Shown here: piece by piece, positions 17,143 to 25,481 of the stretch | Layout of the letters: each line of letters starts with the position of its first letter | Numbering within the stretch: position 1 is the stretch's first letter | Assembly (NCBI RefSeq): GCF_004118675.1 | Contig: NZ_SDHZ01000001.1 | Span: 124,001-188,000, forward strand | DNA length: 64,000 nucleotides | From: Filimonas effusa | GTDB taxonomy: Bacteria > Bacteroidota > Bacteroidia > Chitinophagales > Chitinophagaceae | Reading direction: 5' to 3' | Program-made: the position numbers and the translations under genes | Notes under the pieces: generated by a model | What the model was told of the DNA's origin: nothing | Database searches by the model: none | What the model saw: the letters and a program-made list of their open reading frames with translations, nothing else

Positions 17143-18543
17143 TTACAGGAGCAGGCCTTCGAGCATCATATAAGCCACGCTGAAATAGATGACCAGTCCG
17201 GTGACGTCTACCAGCGTTGCTACGAAAGGAGCGGAGGACGTGGCGGGGTCGGCGCCAAGCTTTTTCAGCAGCATGGGTAACATGGAGCCGCTAAGTGAGC
17301 CCCATAGTACAACGCCTATCAGAGAAAAGCCTACAGTAAGGCCTATCATGATATAATGTTCGCCGTATAAACCGGGTGCAAAGCTGTGCCAGGCTACTAT
17401 ACGTAAAAAGCCGATCAAGCCGAGGATGCAGCCTAATAAAAAGCCGCTTACCAGTTCGCGGCGCATGACGCGCCACCATTCGGACAGGGTAATTTCGCCC
17501 AGGGCCATGGCTTGTATGATAAGGGTAGATGCCTGGGAGCCGCTGTTACCGCCACTTGAAATGATCAGCGGCACGAACAGGGCCAATACCGTTGCTTTGG
17601 CTATTTCATTTTCAAAATATCCCATGGCGGTGGCGGTGAACATTTCACCTATGAACAGAACGATGAGCCAGCCTACACGTTTGCGGATGAGTTTTAGCAG
17701 GGGGATATCGAGGTAGGGTTCATCCAGGGCTTCGGTACCACCTATCTTCTGCATATCCTCGCTGTACTCTTCGTTGGCAACCCATAACATGTCGTCGATG
17801 GTTACAATGCCCAGCAGAACGTTGTTTTCGTCGGTTACAGGTAAGGCTACGCGGTTGTTCATTTTGAACACCTGGCTGGCATATTCCTGGTCGTCGTTTA
17901 CATTAAGGGCTATTACCCGGCCGTCGATAAGTTCGCTGATCTGTTTGTCGGGAGCGGCTAATATTACGTCGCGGATACGGATATCATCTATCAGCTCTTC
18001 CTTTTCGTTAATGACGTAGAGCACATCTACCGTTTCGCTGTTCTTGGCGAACTTGCGGATGGTGGCGAATACTTCTTCTACGGTATAATGTGCATAGACA
18101 TATACATAGTCGGGCGTCATTAGCCTTCCCACGCTGTCTTCGGGATAGCCCAACAGGGAAAGGGTGATCTTCCGTTCTTCGGGGTCGAGGAGCTTAATGA
18201 GGTCGCGGATGACTTCTTTGGGAAGTTCTTCGAGGAAGTCGGTCCGGTCATCGGCGGGTAATTCGTTCAGGAGCTCTGCTGTTTTAAAGGGAGGGAGTTC
18301 CCTTATCACGGTTTTCTGGGCCGAGAAATCGAGGATCTTAAAAACACTGGCAGCACGATGTATTGCCATGTTGGCAATGATCTGCGCTTCAAAATCGGGG
18401 TATTCATTGATCAATTCAGCCACGTCGCTGATATTCTGCTGATTCAGGAAGTCCCTGATCTGCAGTTTATCTTCGGTGGCTATTACCCGCTCAAATTGTT
18501 CATAAAGGTCTTCCTGTTCCAGTTCCAGACTCATATCCTGCAA
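17143..18543 (-). CDS. mgtE: MgtE-type magnesium transporter
   Basis: A 466-residue Mg2+ channel/transporter. The cytoplasmic MgtE-N superhelical domain (about 20-140) is followed by a CBS pair (about 145-270) that senses intracellular Mg2+, a plug helix, and five transmembrane helices. The pore signature PLIISSGGNSGSQAS is intact. The start may be the first ATG (18543) or the one three codons later. The gene stands alone, divergent from a small SET-domain gene. Confidence 0.95.
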   Translation of the reverse strand: MQDMSLELEQEDLYEQFERVIATEDKLQIRDFLNQQNISDVAELINEYPDFEAQIIANMAIHRAASVFKILDFSAQKTVIRELPPFKTAELLNELPADDRTDFLEELPKEVIRDLIKLLDPEERKITLSLLGYPEDSVGRLMTPDYVYVYAHYTVEEVFATIRKFAKNSETVDVLYVINEKEELIDDIRIRDVILAAPDKQISELIDGRVIALNVNDDQEYASQVFKMNNRVALPVTDENNVLLGIVTIDDMLWVANEEYSEDMQKIGGTEALDEPYLDIPLLKLIRKRVGWLIVLFIGEMFTATAMGYFENEIAKATVLALFVPLIISSGGNSGSQASTLIIQAMALGEITLSEWWRVMRRELVSGFLLGCILGLIGFLRIVAWHSFAPGLYGEHYIMIGLTVGFSLIGVVLWGSLSGSMLPMLLKKLGADPATSSAPFVATLVDVTGLVIYFSVAYMMLEGLLL

Positions 18544-18642
18544 TGTTTTTGTATTCCCGCAAATAACAGAAAGCAGTGTGGGCCAAAATTAATTGTTAAT
18601 CACCAGTTTTCATTAATTTCCGGCCCTAATCATTTACTTGTT

Positions 18643-19041
18643 ATGATGTTACCTATTTTATTCATTGCTCCTTCGGAAAAAGGCGGCAGAGGGGTGTTTA
18701 CCTCGGAGCCTATAGCAGTGAATACCGTACTTGAGATATCCCCGGTTATCGTCTTTTCTTCAAAAGACCGTGTAGCGATTGAAACAACCAAATTCCACGA
18801 TTATATTTTTGAATGGGGCAAGACCCGTAAAATGGGCGCCCTGGCGTTAGGATATGTGTCGATGTATAACCATGATTATGCCGCTAATTGTGAATATGAA
18901 ATGGATTTTGAATCGGCGATGATGACTATCCGTACTGTGAAACCTATTGGCAAAGGCGAAGAGCTGTGTATTAATTACAATGCCGATCCTGATGATAAAA
19001 CGCTGGTATGGTTTCATAAGAACGAGAAAAGCCGTAAATAA
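18643..19041 (+). CDS. Small SET-domain protein
   Basis: A 132-residue protein consisting almost only of a SET domain, the fold of eukaryotic-type protein lysine methyltransferases. Visible hallmarks are GRGVFTSEPI at the N-terminus, MYNHDYAANCEYEM (the NHxxxxN-type SAM/active-site motif) and GEELCINYN near the C-terminus. There are no pre- or post-SET cysteine clusters. The frame is open upstream to 18358, but that part is antisense to mgtE; the ATG pair at 18643/18646 starts the conserved sequence. Substrate unknown. Confidence 0.85.
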   Translation: MMLPILFIAPSEKGGRGVFTSEPIAVNTVLEISPVIVFSSKDRVAIETTKFHDYIFEWGKTRKMGALALGYVSMYNHDYAANCEYEMDFESAMMTIRTVKPIGKGEELCINYNADPDDKTLVWFHKNEKSRK

Positions 19042-19070
19042 AAAAGCCGCCTGCTAAAAAGCAAACGGCT
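19041..19070 (-). terminator. Terminator of the efflux operon
   Basis: On the minus strand, AGCCG (19070-19066) pairs with CGGCT (19049-19045), with an inner TTGC/GCAG stem, followed by a run of T. It lies 25 nt beyond the tolC-like stop and overlaps the 3' end of the SET gene. Confidence 0.7.
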
Positions 19071-19094
19071 AACCTTAACCAACTGTAGAAAAAA

Positions 19095-20390
19095 TTACCA
19101 GTATTTGTAACCCATTAGCCTGGCGAGTTCCACCTTAGCCAGGCATAAATGGTATTCGTATTGTAAAGCGGTTAACAGCGCGCGCTGATAGTTGCTGCTG
19201 GCGGTTGTGATATCCAGGTTTGTTCCTGCTCCGTTTAAAAAGCGGCTGGCAGCTATTTGCTGTGCTGCGCGTGTTTGTTCGATCTGGCTGCGTGTATTTT
19301 TTATACTACTCAGATTGGTGGAGATATCTGTCAGTGCCTGTTCTATATCTTTTTTATAGGTATTATTGAGGCTTTCTATAGCCAGCTCATTTTGTTTAAC
19401 AGCTGTTTCGGCCAATGTCACCTGTTTTTTGGTGCGGCTGCCGTTGTAAATAGGCACTTTGAGGCTTACACCCGCTATATAGTTGAAGCGCAGTTCGGTT
19501 ACGTTGGGAACATAGCCATTCTTGTAGCCGGCTGCGGCATTGAGGTTCACTGATGGGCGGTCGCCAAGTTTGGCTACTTCTACATCGCCGGTAGCTTGTG
19601 CTATCCTGTCTTTGGCCAGCATGAAATCGAGGTTGGATGCCTGTGCTTCGCTTAATGCCGAGGCGGCGTCTCTTAATGCCAGGTCAAAGTCGAATGCTTT
19701 GCCGCTGGCATCCTGGCTGCCTGTTGTATAGGCAAGCAGGTTTAGCTGTTTCCGGAGCTGACTGCGCAGGTCGATAGAGCGGTTTTGTTCTGCATCGATA
19801 TTGGCCTGGATGTTCAGGAGGTCTATTTTAATGGCATCACCGTTCTTCAATTTACTTTCTATTACACGTTTGTTTTCGTTCAGATAATCGAGCACACTGT
19901 CCTGTATATTCAATGCTTTCTGGAAATAAACAATATTATAATAGATAGCAGCTACCTGGTAGGCCAGTTGTGTACGGGCGTAGGCTGCGTTGTCTTTTGC
20001 GAACTGCACATCTGTTTTAGCCCTTTCTACATTACGTTTCAGGCGGCCAAAATCGAAGAGGGCGTATTCTGCATTTATCGCAACATTACCGCTGTGTACA
20101 GGTGCAAACTGAAATTCCTGCACTTTGTTGTCTACTTCAAGCGGCAGGGTGATCTTGGGACGGATATAGTTGTACGATGCGTTGCCGTTTACTTCCGGCA
20201 CCTTTAATTCGGCCAGCTGCACACGTTGCTCAGCGGCAACAATGGAGTTGTCGGCTTCCTTTAGTGTTGGGAAGTAACTGAACGACTGGTTGATCAGTGT
20301 TTTCAGCTCTGTATTGGTTTGCACCTGGCTGTAGGCAGCGCCGGTGATACCTGAAAACAGGATGAATGATATAAATAGTTTCTTCTTCAT
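19095..20390 (-). CDS. TolC-family outer-membrane efflux protein
   Basis: A 431-residue outer-membrane factor with a signal peptide (1-21, ends AAYSQ) and two OEP repeats. These form long alpha-helical hairpins (about 25-215 and 235-425) that make the periplasmic tunnel and a 12-strand trimeric barrel. It is the last gene of the tetR-emrA-emrB-tolC-like unit, 11 nt after the pump gene, and forms the outer-membrane exit of that pump. Confidence 0.92.
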   Translation of the reverse strand: MKKKLFISFILFSGITGAAYSQVQTNTELKTLINQSFSYFPTLKEADNSIVAAEQRVQLAELKVPEVNGNASYNYIRPKITLPLEVDNKVQEFQFAPVHSGNVAINAEYALFDFGRLKRNVERAKTDVQFAKDNAAYARTQLAYQVAAIYYNIVYFQKALNIQDSVLDYLNENKRVIESKLKNGDAIKIDLLNIQANIDAEQNRSIDLRSQLRKQLNLLAYTTGSQDASGKAFDFDLALRDAASALSEAQASNLDFMLAKDRIAQATGDVEVAKLGDRPSVNLNAAAGYKNGYVPNVTELRFNYIAGVSLKVPIYNGSRTKKQVTLAETAVKQNELAIESLNNTYKKDIEQALTDISTNLSSIKNTRSQIEQTRAAQQIAASRFLNGAGTNLDITTASSNYQRALLTALQYEYHLCLAKVELARLMGYKYW

Positions 20391-20401
20391 TTTAAGTATA
20401 A

Positions 20402-21985
20402 TTAATGGGCTTCTGAAATGGCGGCTGCGGCAGCAGCTTCTTCCTCTGCGGATTTCTTTTTACTTTTTAAGAAAACTACGAGGGGAATCACGATCACGAA
20501 AAACAAGGCTATCAGGCGGAACGTGTCGAGATAGGAGAGGTAGTAAGCCTGTTTATCTATCATTCCGCTGATCATGGCATGGGCGGTATGGGTAGCACTT
20601 TGTATATCGGCGCCTGTTTTACCGATGAGGCCCTGCGCGATGCTGTTGGTACGTTCCGTGAAGAGTGGTGCGCCATCGGCTACATTTGCTACCAGGTCGG
20701 TACGGTGCTGGGCATAACGGTGTGCTATATAGTTATTGGCGAGTGCTATACCAAAGGCGCCTCCCAGCTGACGGATCATGTTATTAAGCGCGATACCGGC
20801 CGGGTAGTCTTTGGGCTGTAATCCGGCCACGGCCTGATTGATCAGAGGCAGCTGTACCATAGAGATACCAAAGGCCCGCAGCGCCAGTGGGAAGAAGAAC
20901 GCCCATTTACCTACATCGGGACTGAGTAATGCCGTTGTCCAGGAGTAAGCGGCAAAGAGCAGCAAGCCTACCACTACAAATGGTATTGCAGGCACCCCTT
21001 TGGCCATGGACTTACCTATGATGGGCATCATGAGTACGCCTATTAGTGTAGGGGGCAATAGCGCCACACCGGTTTCATAGGCCGTATAACCCAACACCCG
21101 TTGCGCCAGGACCGGGTACACGAATACCGATGTGAAGAGCCCCAGTCCGACGACGAACGTGAAGATGGTGGTAAAGGCGAGGTTTCGATTACCCAGTACT
21201 CTCAGGTTGACTGCAGGATTTTTGATCCGTAGTTCATAGATGATAAATCCTATGAGTGCGACTACCGCAACCACTGCGGTGACCTTTATGACATCGCTGC
21301 TGAACCAGTCTTCCGACTCACCGCGCTCCAGTACAAACTGTAAACAGCCGATACCTGCGGCCAGCAGCAGAATACCGTTGTAATCGATATGGATGTTCTT
21401 TTTATTCTTTCCTTCATTGGGTTTCTTTTCAATAAAGGTGTAGGTAAGCATTGTGGCTATGACACCTATGGGCACGTTGATCATGAAGATCATTGGCCAG
21501 CTGGTATGTTCTATCAGGTAACCGCCGAGGGTTGGGCCGAGTGTGGGACCCAACACGAGCCCCATACCAAACAGGCCTGATGCAATAGGGCGGTCTTTGG
21601 GCTCAAATGCATCGAATAGTATGGCCTGCGAGGTAGAAAGCAAAGCGCCACCTCCAATACCTTGTACAAAACGCCAGATGATGATTTCCATCAGTGAAGA
21701 GGATTCTCCGCACATATAGGAAGCCAGTGTAAAGATGATCATGGACGCGAGGTAATACCGCTTACGTCCGAAGTACTCTGCGAGGAAGCCGGTAAGGGGG
21801 ATAATGATCACATTGGCGATAGCATAGGAGGTGATCACCCAGCTGATATCTTCAATGCTTACCCCAAGGCTTCCTGCCATATCGCTCAGCGCCACGTTGA
21901 CGATAGACGTGTCTATCAGCTCCATGACTGCTGCAGTAACAGTAGTGAGTACTATTATAAATTTGGCAAAACCTTTTGCTGCCAT
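20402..21985 (-). CDS. emrB: EmrB/QacA-type (DHA2) MFS drug exporter
   Basis: A 527-residue proton-driven exporter with 14 predicted membrane helices. Visible DHA2 features are the acidic residue in helix 1 (MELIDTSIVNVAL), motif A GFLAEYFGRKRYY, motif B IIIWRFVQGIGGG and the antiporter motif C GLVLGPTLGPTLGG. The cytoplasmic tail is Lys- and Ala/Glu-rich. It starts 5 nt after the membrane-fusion gene and works with it and the TolC-like protein to move toxic compounds across both membranes. Substrates are not predictable. Confidence 0.95.
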   Translation of the reverse strand: MAAKGFAKFIIVLTTVTAAVMELIDTSIVNVALSDMAGSLGVSIEDISWVITSYAIANVIIIPLTGFLAEYFGRKRYYLASMIIFTLASYMCGESSSLMEIIIWRFVQGIGGGALLSTSQAILFDAFEPKDRPIASGLFGMGLVLGPTLGPTLGGYLIEHTSWPMIFMINVPIGVIATMLTYTFIEKKPNEGKNKKNIHIDYNGILLLAAGIGCLQFVLERGESEDWFSSDVIKVTAVVAVVALIGFIIYELRIKNPAVNLRVLGNRNLAFTTIFTFVVGLGLFTSVFVYPVLAQRVLGYTAYETGVALLPPTLIGVLMMPIIGKSMAKGVPAIPFVVVGLLLFAAYSWTTALLSPDVGKWAFFFPLALRAFGISMVQLPLINQAVAGLQPKDYPAGIALNNMIRQLGGAFGIALANNYIAHRYAQHRTDLVANVADGAPLFTERTNSIAQGLIGKTGADIQSATHTAHAMISGMIDKQAYYLSYLDTFRLIALFFVIVIPLVVFLKSKKKSAEEEAAAAAAISEAH

Positions 21986-21990
21986 GTTAT

Positions 21991-23040
21991 TTAGTTTATG
22001 GGAACGCTAACGTCAACGCTTAAGCCGGCGCGCAGTATGTTCTTATGTTTTTCGATGTCGCTGATCGCAATTTTAACGGGCACACGTTGTGTAACTTTTA
22101 CGAAGTTACCGCTGGCGTTATCCGGAGGCAAAAGCGAAAAACGGGCGCCGGTAGCTTCACTTAAGCTGGCGATAGTACCTTCTATTTTCTCGTTGGGGAA
22201 GGCATCGAGTTCCAGCTCAACGTGCATGCCTTCATGGAATTTTTTGATCTGTGTTTCCTTGAAGTTTGCTATGATCCAGTAGGTAGTATCGTTTACGATA
22301 GAGAACAGCGGTGTGCCTGCCTGAACAAATTGTCCGAGTGTTACATTTCTCTTGCCTATTTTACCTGCCTGCGGGGCATATACTTTGGTATAGGAGATCT
22401 TGAGTTTCTGCTGTTCTATCGCTGCTTTTTTGGCGTCGAGGGCTGCTTCTGTTTTTTTGATGGCGGCCTGCATTACGGAAATGCGGCTTTGAGCGGATCC
22501 CAGATCGCTATTGCTGTTGAGCTCCTGCTGTTTAGCCTGTTCGTAGGCAAAGCGACTGTCGTCCAATTGCTTTTTGGTGATGGCCTGGTCGGCAAAGAGG
22601 TTTTTGTTGCGGTTGTAATCTTCAAGCGCCTGCTGCGCTTTTACTTTGCTTAAGCTGATGCCGCCACGGTTTACATCGAGCGACACAACGGTGCTGTGCA
22701 ATGATGCTTTTGCATTTTCGATGTCGGCCTCGGATGCTTTCAGGTCGGCTTCCATTTGTAATAACTGCGTCTGTAGTTCGGCGTCATCCAGTTCTACCAG
22801 CAGTTGGCCGGTTTTAACGCTGTCGTAGTCGTTTACAGAAATTGTTTTTACATAACCTGCGACTCTTGGGAGCACAGGCGTGATCTGTGTTTCTACCTGG
22901 GCATTGTCGGTAGTTTCGTGGTTGATGGCGTAAGAGATTTTTTTGAAGCCGAAGAAGGCGGCTACTATTACTACAATACTAACCACAACAGTGCGTATCA
23001 GAGATTTTTTCTTTTTCTCCTGGGTTACTTGATTGTCCAT
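21991..23040 (-). CDS. emrA: HlyD/EmrA-type membrane fusion protein
   Basis: A 349-residue periplasmic adaptor. One N-terminal transmembrane helix (about 14-34) is followed by the EmrA signature TTDNAQVE, a split biotinyl-lipoyl domain (about 50-85 and 225-260), a long coiled-coil hairpin (about 85-220) and a beta-barrel domain (about 260-345). It links the EmrB-like pump to the TolC-like channel. Confidence 0.94.
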   Translation of the reverse strand: MDNQVTQEKKKKSLIRTVVVSIVVIVAAFFGFKKISYAINHETTDNAQVETQITPVLPRVAGYVKTISVNDYDSVKTGQLLVELDDAELQTQLLQMEADLKASEADIENAKASLHSTVVSLDVNRGGISLSKVKAQQALEDYNRNKNLFADQAITKKQLDDSRFAYEQAKQQELNSNSDLGSAQSRISVMQAAIKKTEAALDAKKAAIEQQKLKISYTKVYAPQAGKIGKRNVTLGQFVQAGTPLFSIVNDTTYWIIANFKETQIKKFHEGMHVELELDAFPNEKIEGTIASLSEATGARFSLLPPDNASGNFVKVTQRVPVKIAISDIEKHKNILRAGLSVDVSVPIN

Positions 23041-23066
23041 AAAAAGTCAATAATGATTGTATATAC

Positions 23067-23702
23067 TTAGGATTGTTTTAGAAGGTGGTTTTGCATAATG
23101 CTTATCATATGGTTGGTAAATCGTTGCTTAAAAGCGTCATCTTCATAGGGTACATAGGTTTCGTCATCATCCCTGTTGAGCATTTTATTGCAGAAACGTT
23201 TGGATGACATGATCTGGTTGATGGTGCCAATGATAGTTACCGTACATAATTGCGGGTCTGCATTCCTGTTGAATTCTCCGCTGTCGATGCCGGACTGGAT
23301 AATCTGAGTAATGATCTGATTGTTGGGGTAAATGATCTTACAAATAATCGATTCCTGCAAGGCTGAGCGGGAGGTCATGACCATTTCCTGGAATATAACC
23401 CTGTGAAAATGCCTGTTGGCAAATAACCTGTCGACATGGCGCTGGATGATGACTTCTATTTTCTGCATCTGCGTTAGTGACGTGTCTGCTGCCACTTCTT
23501 CCAATGCGCCTCTTGAATGGCTTGCTTTATATTCTACAATACTTTCGAACAATTTCTCTTTTGAGCCAAAATAATAATTGATCATCGCCAGGTTCACCTG
23601 TGCCGCCGCCGCAATTTCTCTTATCGAGGTTCCTTCAAAACCTTTGACGGCAAATAGTTCAATTGCCGTATTAATTATGTGTTCTTTCTTATCTGTGCTC
23701 AT
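23067..23702 (-). CDS. TetR-family repressor of the efflux operon
   Basis: A 211-residue TetR/AcrR regulator. The N-terminal HTH spans about residues 5-50 (IINTAIELFAVKGFEGTSIREIAAAAQ...NYYFGSKEKLF), followed by a helical ligand-binding domain. The longer frame to 23756 is rejected because it would run through the -7 box and into the operator; the ATG at 23702 gives the standard N-terminus. It is the first gene of the efflux operon, so it most likely represses itself and the pump and is released by a pump substrate. Confidence 0.93.
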   Translation of the reverse strand: MSTDKKEHIINTAIELFAVKGFEGTSIREIAAAAQVNLAMINYYFGSKEKLFESIVEYKASHSRGALEEVAADTSLTQMQKIEVIIQRHVDRLFANRHFHRVIFQEMVMTSRSALQESIICKIIYPNNQIITQIIQSGIDSGEFNRNADPQLCTVTIIGTINQIMSSKRFCNKMLNRDDDETYVPYEDDAFKQRFTNHMISIMQNHLLKQS

Positions 23703-23729
23703 ATCTACTATCGAATGGATTTGGTAGTA

Positions 23730-23761
23730 CAAAGTTAAACGTTTGTTTGATTTCAAACAAA
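23730..23761 (-). promoter_or_regulatory. Promoter of the tetR-emrAB-tolC operon
   Basis: On the minus strand, TTTG (23761-23758) and TAACTTTG (23737-23730) are separated by 20 nt, matching the Bacteroidota consensus. Transcription should start near 23724, about 20 nt before the tetR ATG. Confidence 0.75.
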
Positions 23762-23768
23762 CGTTTAA
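23735..23768. promoter_or_regulatory. 34-bp palindromic TetR operator
   Basis: Perfect 16-bp arms, TTAAACGTTTGTTTGA and its complement, flank a 2-bp centre. The palindrome covers the whole interval from the -33 to the -7 element of the tetR promoter. Bound repressor would therefore exclude RNA polymerase. The size suits one or two TetR dimers. Confidence 0.8.
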
Positions 23769-23969
23769 TTGAAATTTAAAGTAAAGAATATTGTTTTAGT
23801 CGGTAGCGGGCCGGAATTCGTCGGTTTTGGGGCAGGATTGGTCGAGAGGATGATGGATGGGGACTGGTTCAAGGGTGGTTTAGCGGCGGAAGCAGGGGGC
23901 GTGGGGAGGCAAAGCTGGTTGTTATTCCGAGGTGCAGGAGATAGGGAGCGTGGGGATACGGGACGGGGT

Positions 23970-24013
23970 AAGTGCGATACAAGTGCGATGCAAGTGCGAT
24001 ACATGTGCGATGC
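23970..24013. repeat. 11-bp tandem repeat, four alternating units
   Basis: Units of AAGTGCGATRC start at 23970, 23981, 23992 and 24003. The R position alternates A, G, A, G, so the true period is 22 bp, the same alternating design as the repeat at 101-253. The fourth unit begins ATG instead of AAG. Confidence 0.85.
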
Positions 24014-24041
24014 AGATGCGGTTATAGTAGCTTTATTGCGG

Positions 24042-24109
24042 CTCTATTGCGGCTTTACCTTGGGCTTCATTGTGGCTCTATTGCGGCTTTACCTTGGGTT
24101 TCATTTTGG
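24042..24109. repeat. 34-bp tandem repeat, two units
   Basis: 24042-24075 and 24076-24109 are near-identical, both beginning CTCTATTGCGGCTTTACC and ending in a TTCATTnTGG segment. A partial copy (TTTATTGCGG) precedes at 24032. Function unknown. Confidence 0.85.
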
Positions 24110-24359
24110 CCTTATCGGGGATTAAGGCGCTACAGTGGTTTGGTTACGGCGTTATTGTGGCTTCGTCATGAGATTTTATTAGGTTTTATTGTGGGTGGGC
24201 TTTATACCGGCTCCGGGCTATAACGTTGTAGGCCAGGATGCAGGTAGGCTTATTCAACAGATGTGCAGTTCTGGCGCTGTATGCAGGCGTTTTTGGGTGT
24301 TAGTTGCGGAAAATGGCTATTAAGCGCATAGGCGTGCAATTAAAAGCGCAATGTTGTGT

Positions 24360-25409
24360 TTAAAAGCGGAGGGTTGCATCGCCGCCGATGGGGTAGCCCT
24401 GGCAGGTAAGTACTCTTCCTTTTGCAATTTCATCGTCCATTAACACCTCGTTGCAGGCCATCCAGATGCTGCCTTGTTCGCAGGTAGCGGTGCAGCTGCC
24501 ACATCTTCCGGCTTCACAGCTGTAGGGGAGGTTTATGCCGAGGGCTTTGGCGGCAGCAAGGATATTGTTGGGATACCGGACAGAGAACTGGTAGGTTGCC
24601 CGGCCCATGTGAATGGTTACCTGGTGTGGCTGCGTATCGGGTGGAACGGGCTTTCCGGCGGGTTTAAAACTGCTGAAATCTTCTTTCCGGATATTAGCGG
24701 CGGGCACACCTTCAGTGAGCAGGGTGATGGCTATGGTACGCATGTATTCGAAAGGGCCGCAGGTGTAGAAGAGGCATTGTTCGCCGGGAAATTTACTGTG
24801 TTTTTTCAACAGATGTAATAACAGCCAGTTGCTTAAGCGGCTGGTATATACGTTGAGGGTGTTGCTATAGAGGTATTCTACATAAAAACGCCCGGGATGT
24901 TGCTGTTGCAGTTGCTGCAGTTGTTCCAGGAATATCGTGTCTCCGGCGCTGCGGTTACTATAAACCAGTATTATGGGAAGGGTGGTGGTATGCAGGGCTG
25001 TTTTAATGAGCGCATATACCGGAGTGATACCGCTGCCGGCAGCCAGGAAAAACAGTTGCCGGACTTCAGTTGCCTGTGGAGGATGCGGCAGATGAAAGAA
25101 GCCGCCGATACCGGAGCTTACCAGGATGTCGCCTTCACGTGCGTGGTCGAGTAAATAGCGGGAGTAGGCGCCGTTTGCCACGCGTTTTATTGTAATACGC
25201 ATCGGCTCATTTAAGGCAGGTGCGGATGAAAAAGAGTAGGAGCGGCGTTCTTCTTTTCCATGATGTGTAAATACCAGTGTAATGAACTGGCCGGCTTCGT
25301 AAACGGGCTGCCAGCCATCAAGTGGCTCCAGCTCAAAGCTGGCGGCGTCTTTGGTTTCCCACTTTATATGTGTGATCCGTACCTGCTTGAAAAATGCATC
25401 CTGTTCCAT
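24360..25409 (-). CDS. PaaE-like FAD/2Fe-2S oxidoreductase
   Basis: A 349-residue electron-transfer protein of the ferredoxin-NADP reductase family with a C-terminal plant-type ferredoxin. The FAD-binding motif RRSYSFSS (about 55-62) is followed by the NAD(P) domain with AAGSGITP and CGPFEYM, and the 2Fe-2S ligands C298, C303, C306 and C336. This order matches PaaE, HmpA-like and hybrid-cluster-protein reductases. No paaABCD or hcp gene is nearby, so the oxygenase or reductase partner is unknown. It lies downstream of aconitase but is separated from it by a terminator. Confidence 0.9.
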   Translation of the reverse strand: MEQDAFFKQVRITHIKWETKDAASFELEPLDGWQPVYEAGQFITLVFTHHGKEERRSYSFSSAPALNEPMRITIKRVANGAYSRYLLDHAREGDILVSSGIGGFFHLPHPPQATEVRQLFFLAAGSGITPVYALIKTALHTTTLPIILVYSNRSAGDTIFLEQLQQLQQQHPGRFYVEYLYSNTLNVYTSRLSNWLLLHLLKKHSKFPGEQCLFYTCGPFEYMRTIAITLLTEGVPAANIRKEDFSSFKPAGKPVPPDTQPHQVTIHMGRATYQFSVRYPNNILAAAKALGINLPYSCEAGRCGSCTATCEQGSIWMACNEVLMDDEIAKGRVLTCQGYPIGGDATLRF

Positions 25410-25419
25410 TGATTCCCTT

Positions 25420-25451
25420 AAATAAAAACCGGGGCCTTTTACAGCCCCGGT
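25420..25451 (-). terminator. Terminator of the aconitase gene
   Basis: Perfect 8-bp arms (25428-25435 and 25444-25451, ACCGGGGC/GCCCCGGT) are followed on the minus strand by TTTTTATTT. It lies 31 nt past the aconitase stop. Confidence 0.85.
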
Positions 25452-25481
25452 CGTTGTTATTATTCTAAAACAAAAATAGTC

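Larger units (their letters stand above)
23769..24359. other. Noncoding, repeat-bearing gap
   Basis: No credible gene. The open frame 23769-24125 encodes a Gly- and Leu-rich low-complexity product made largely of the repeats. Two tandem repeat groups (23970-24013 and 24042-24109) are listed separately. The part from 24200 to 24359 shows nothing. Confidence 0.65.

Noticed and set aside
18358-18642. Upstream extension of the SET-domain frame
   Set aside because: Antisense to mgtE; the SET domain starts at 18643.
23769-24125. 118-codon open frame beside the tetR operator
   Set aside because: Low-complexity product generated by the tandem repeats; begins inside the promoter/operator flank.
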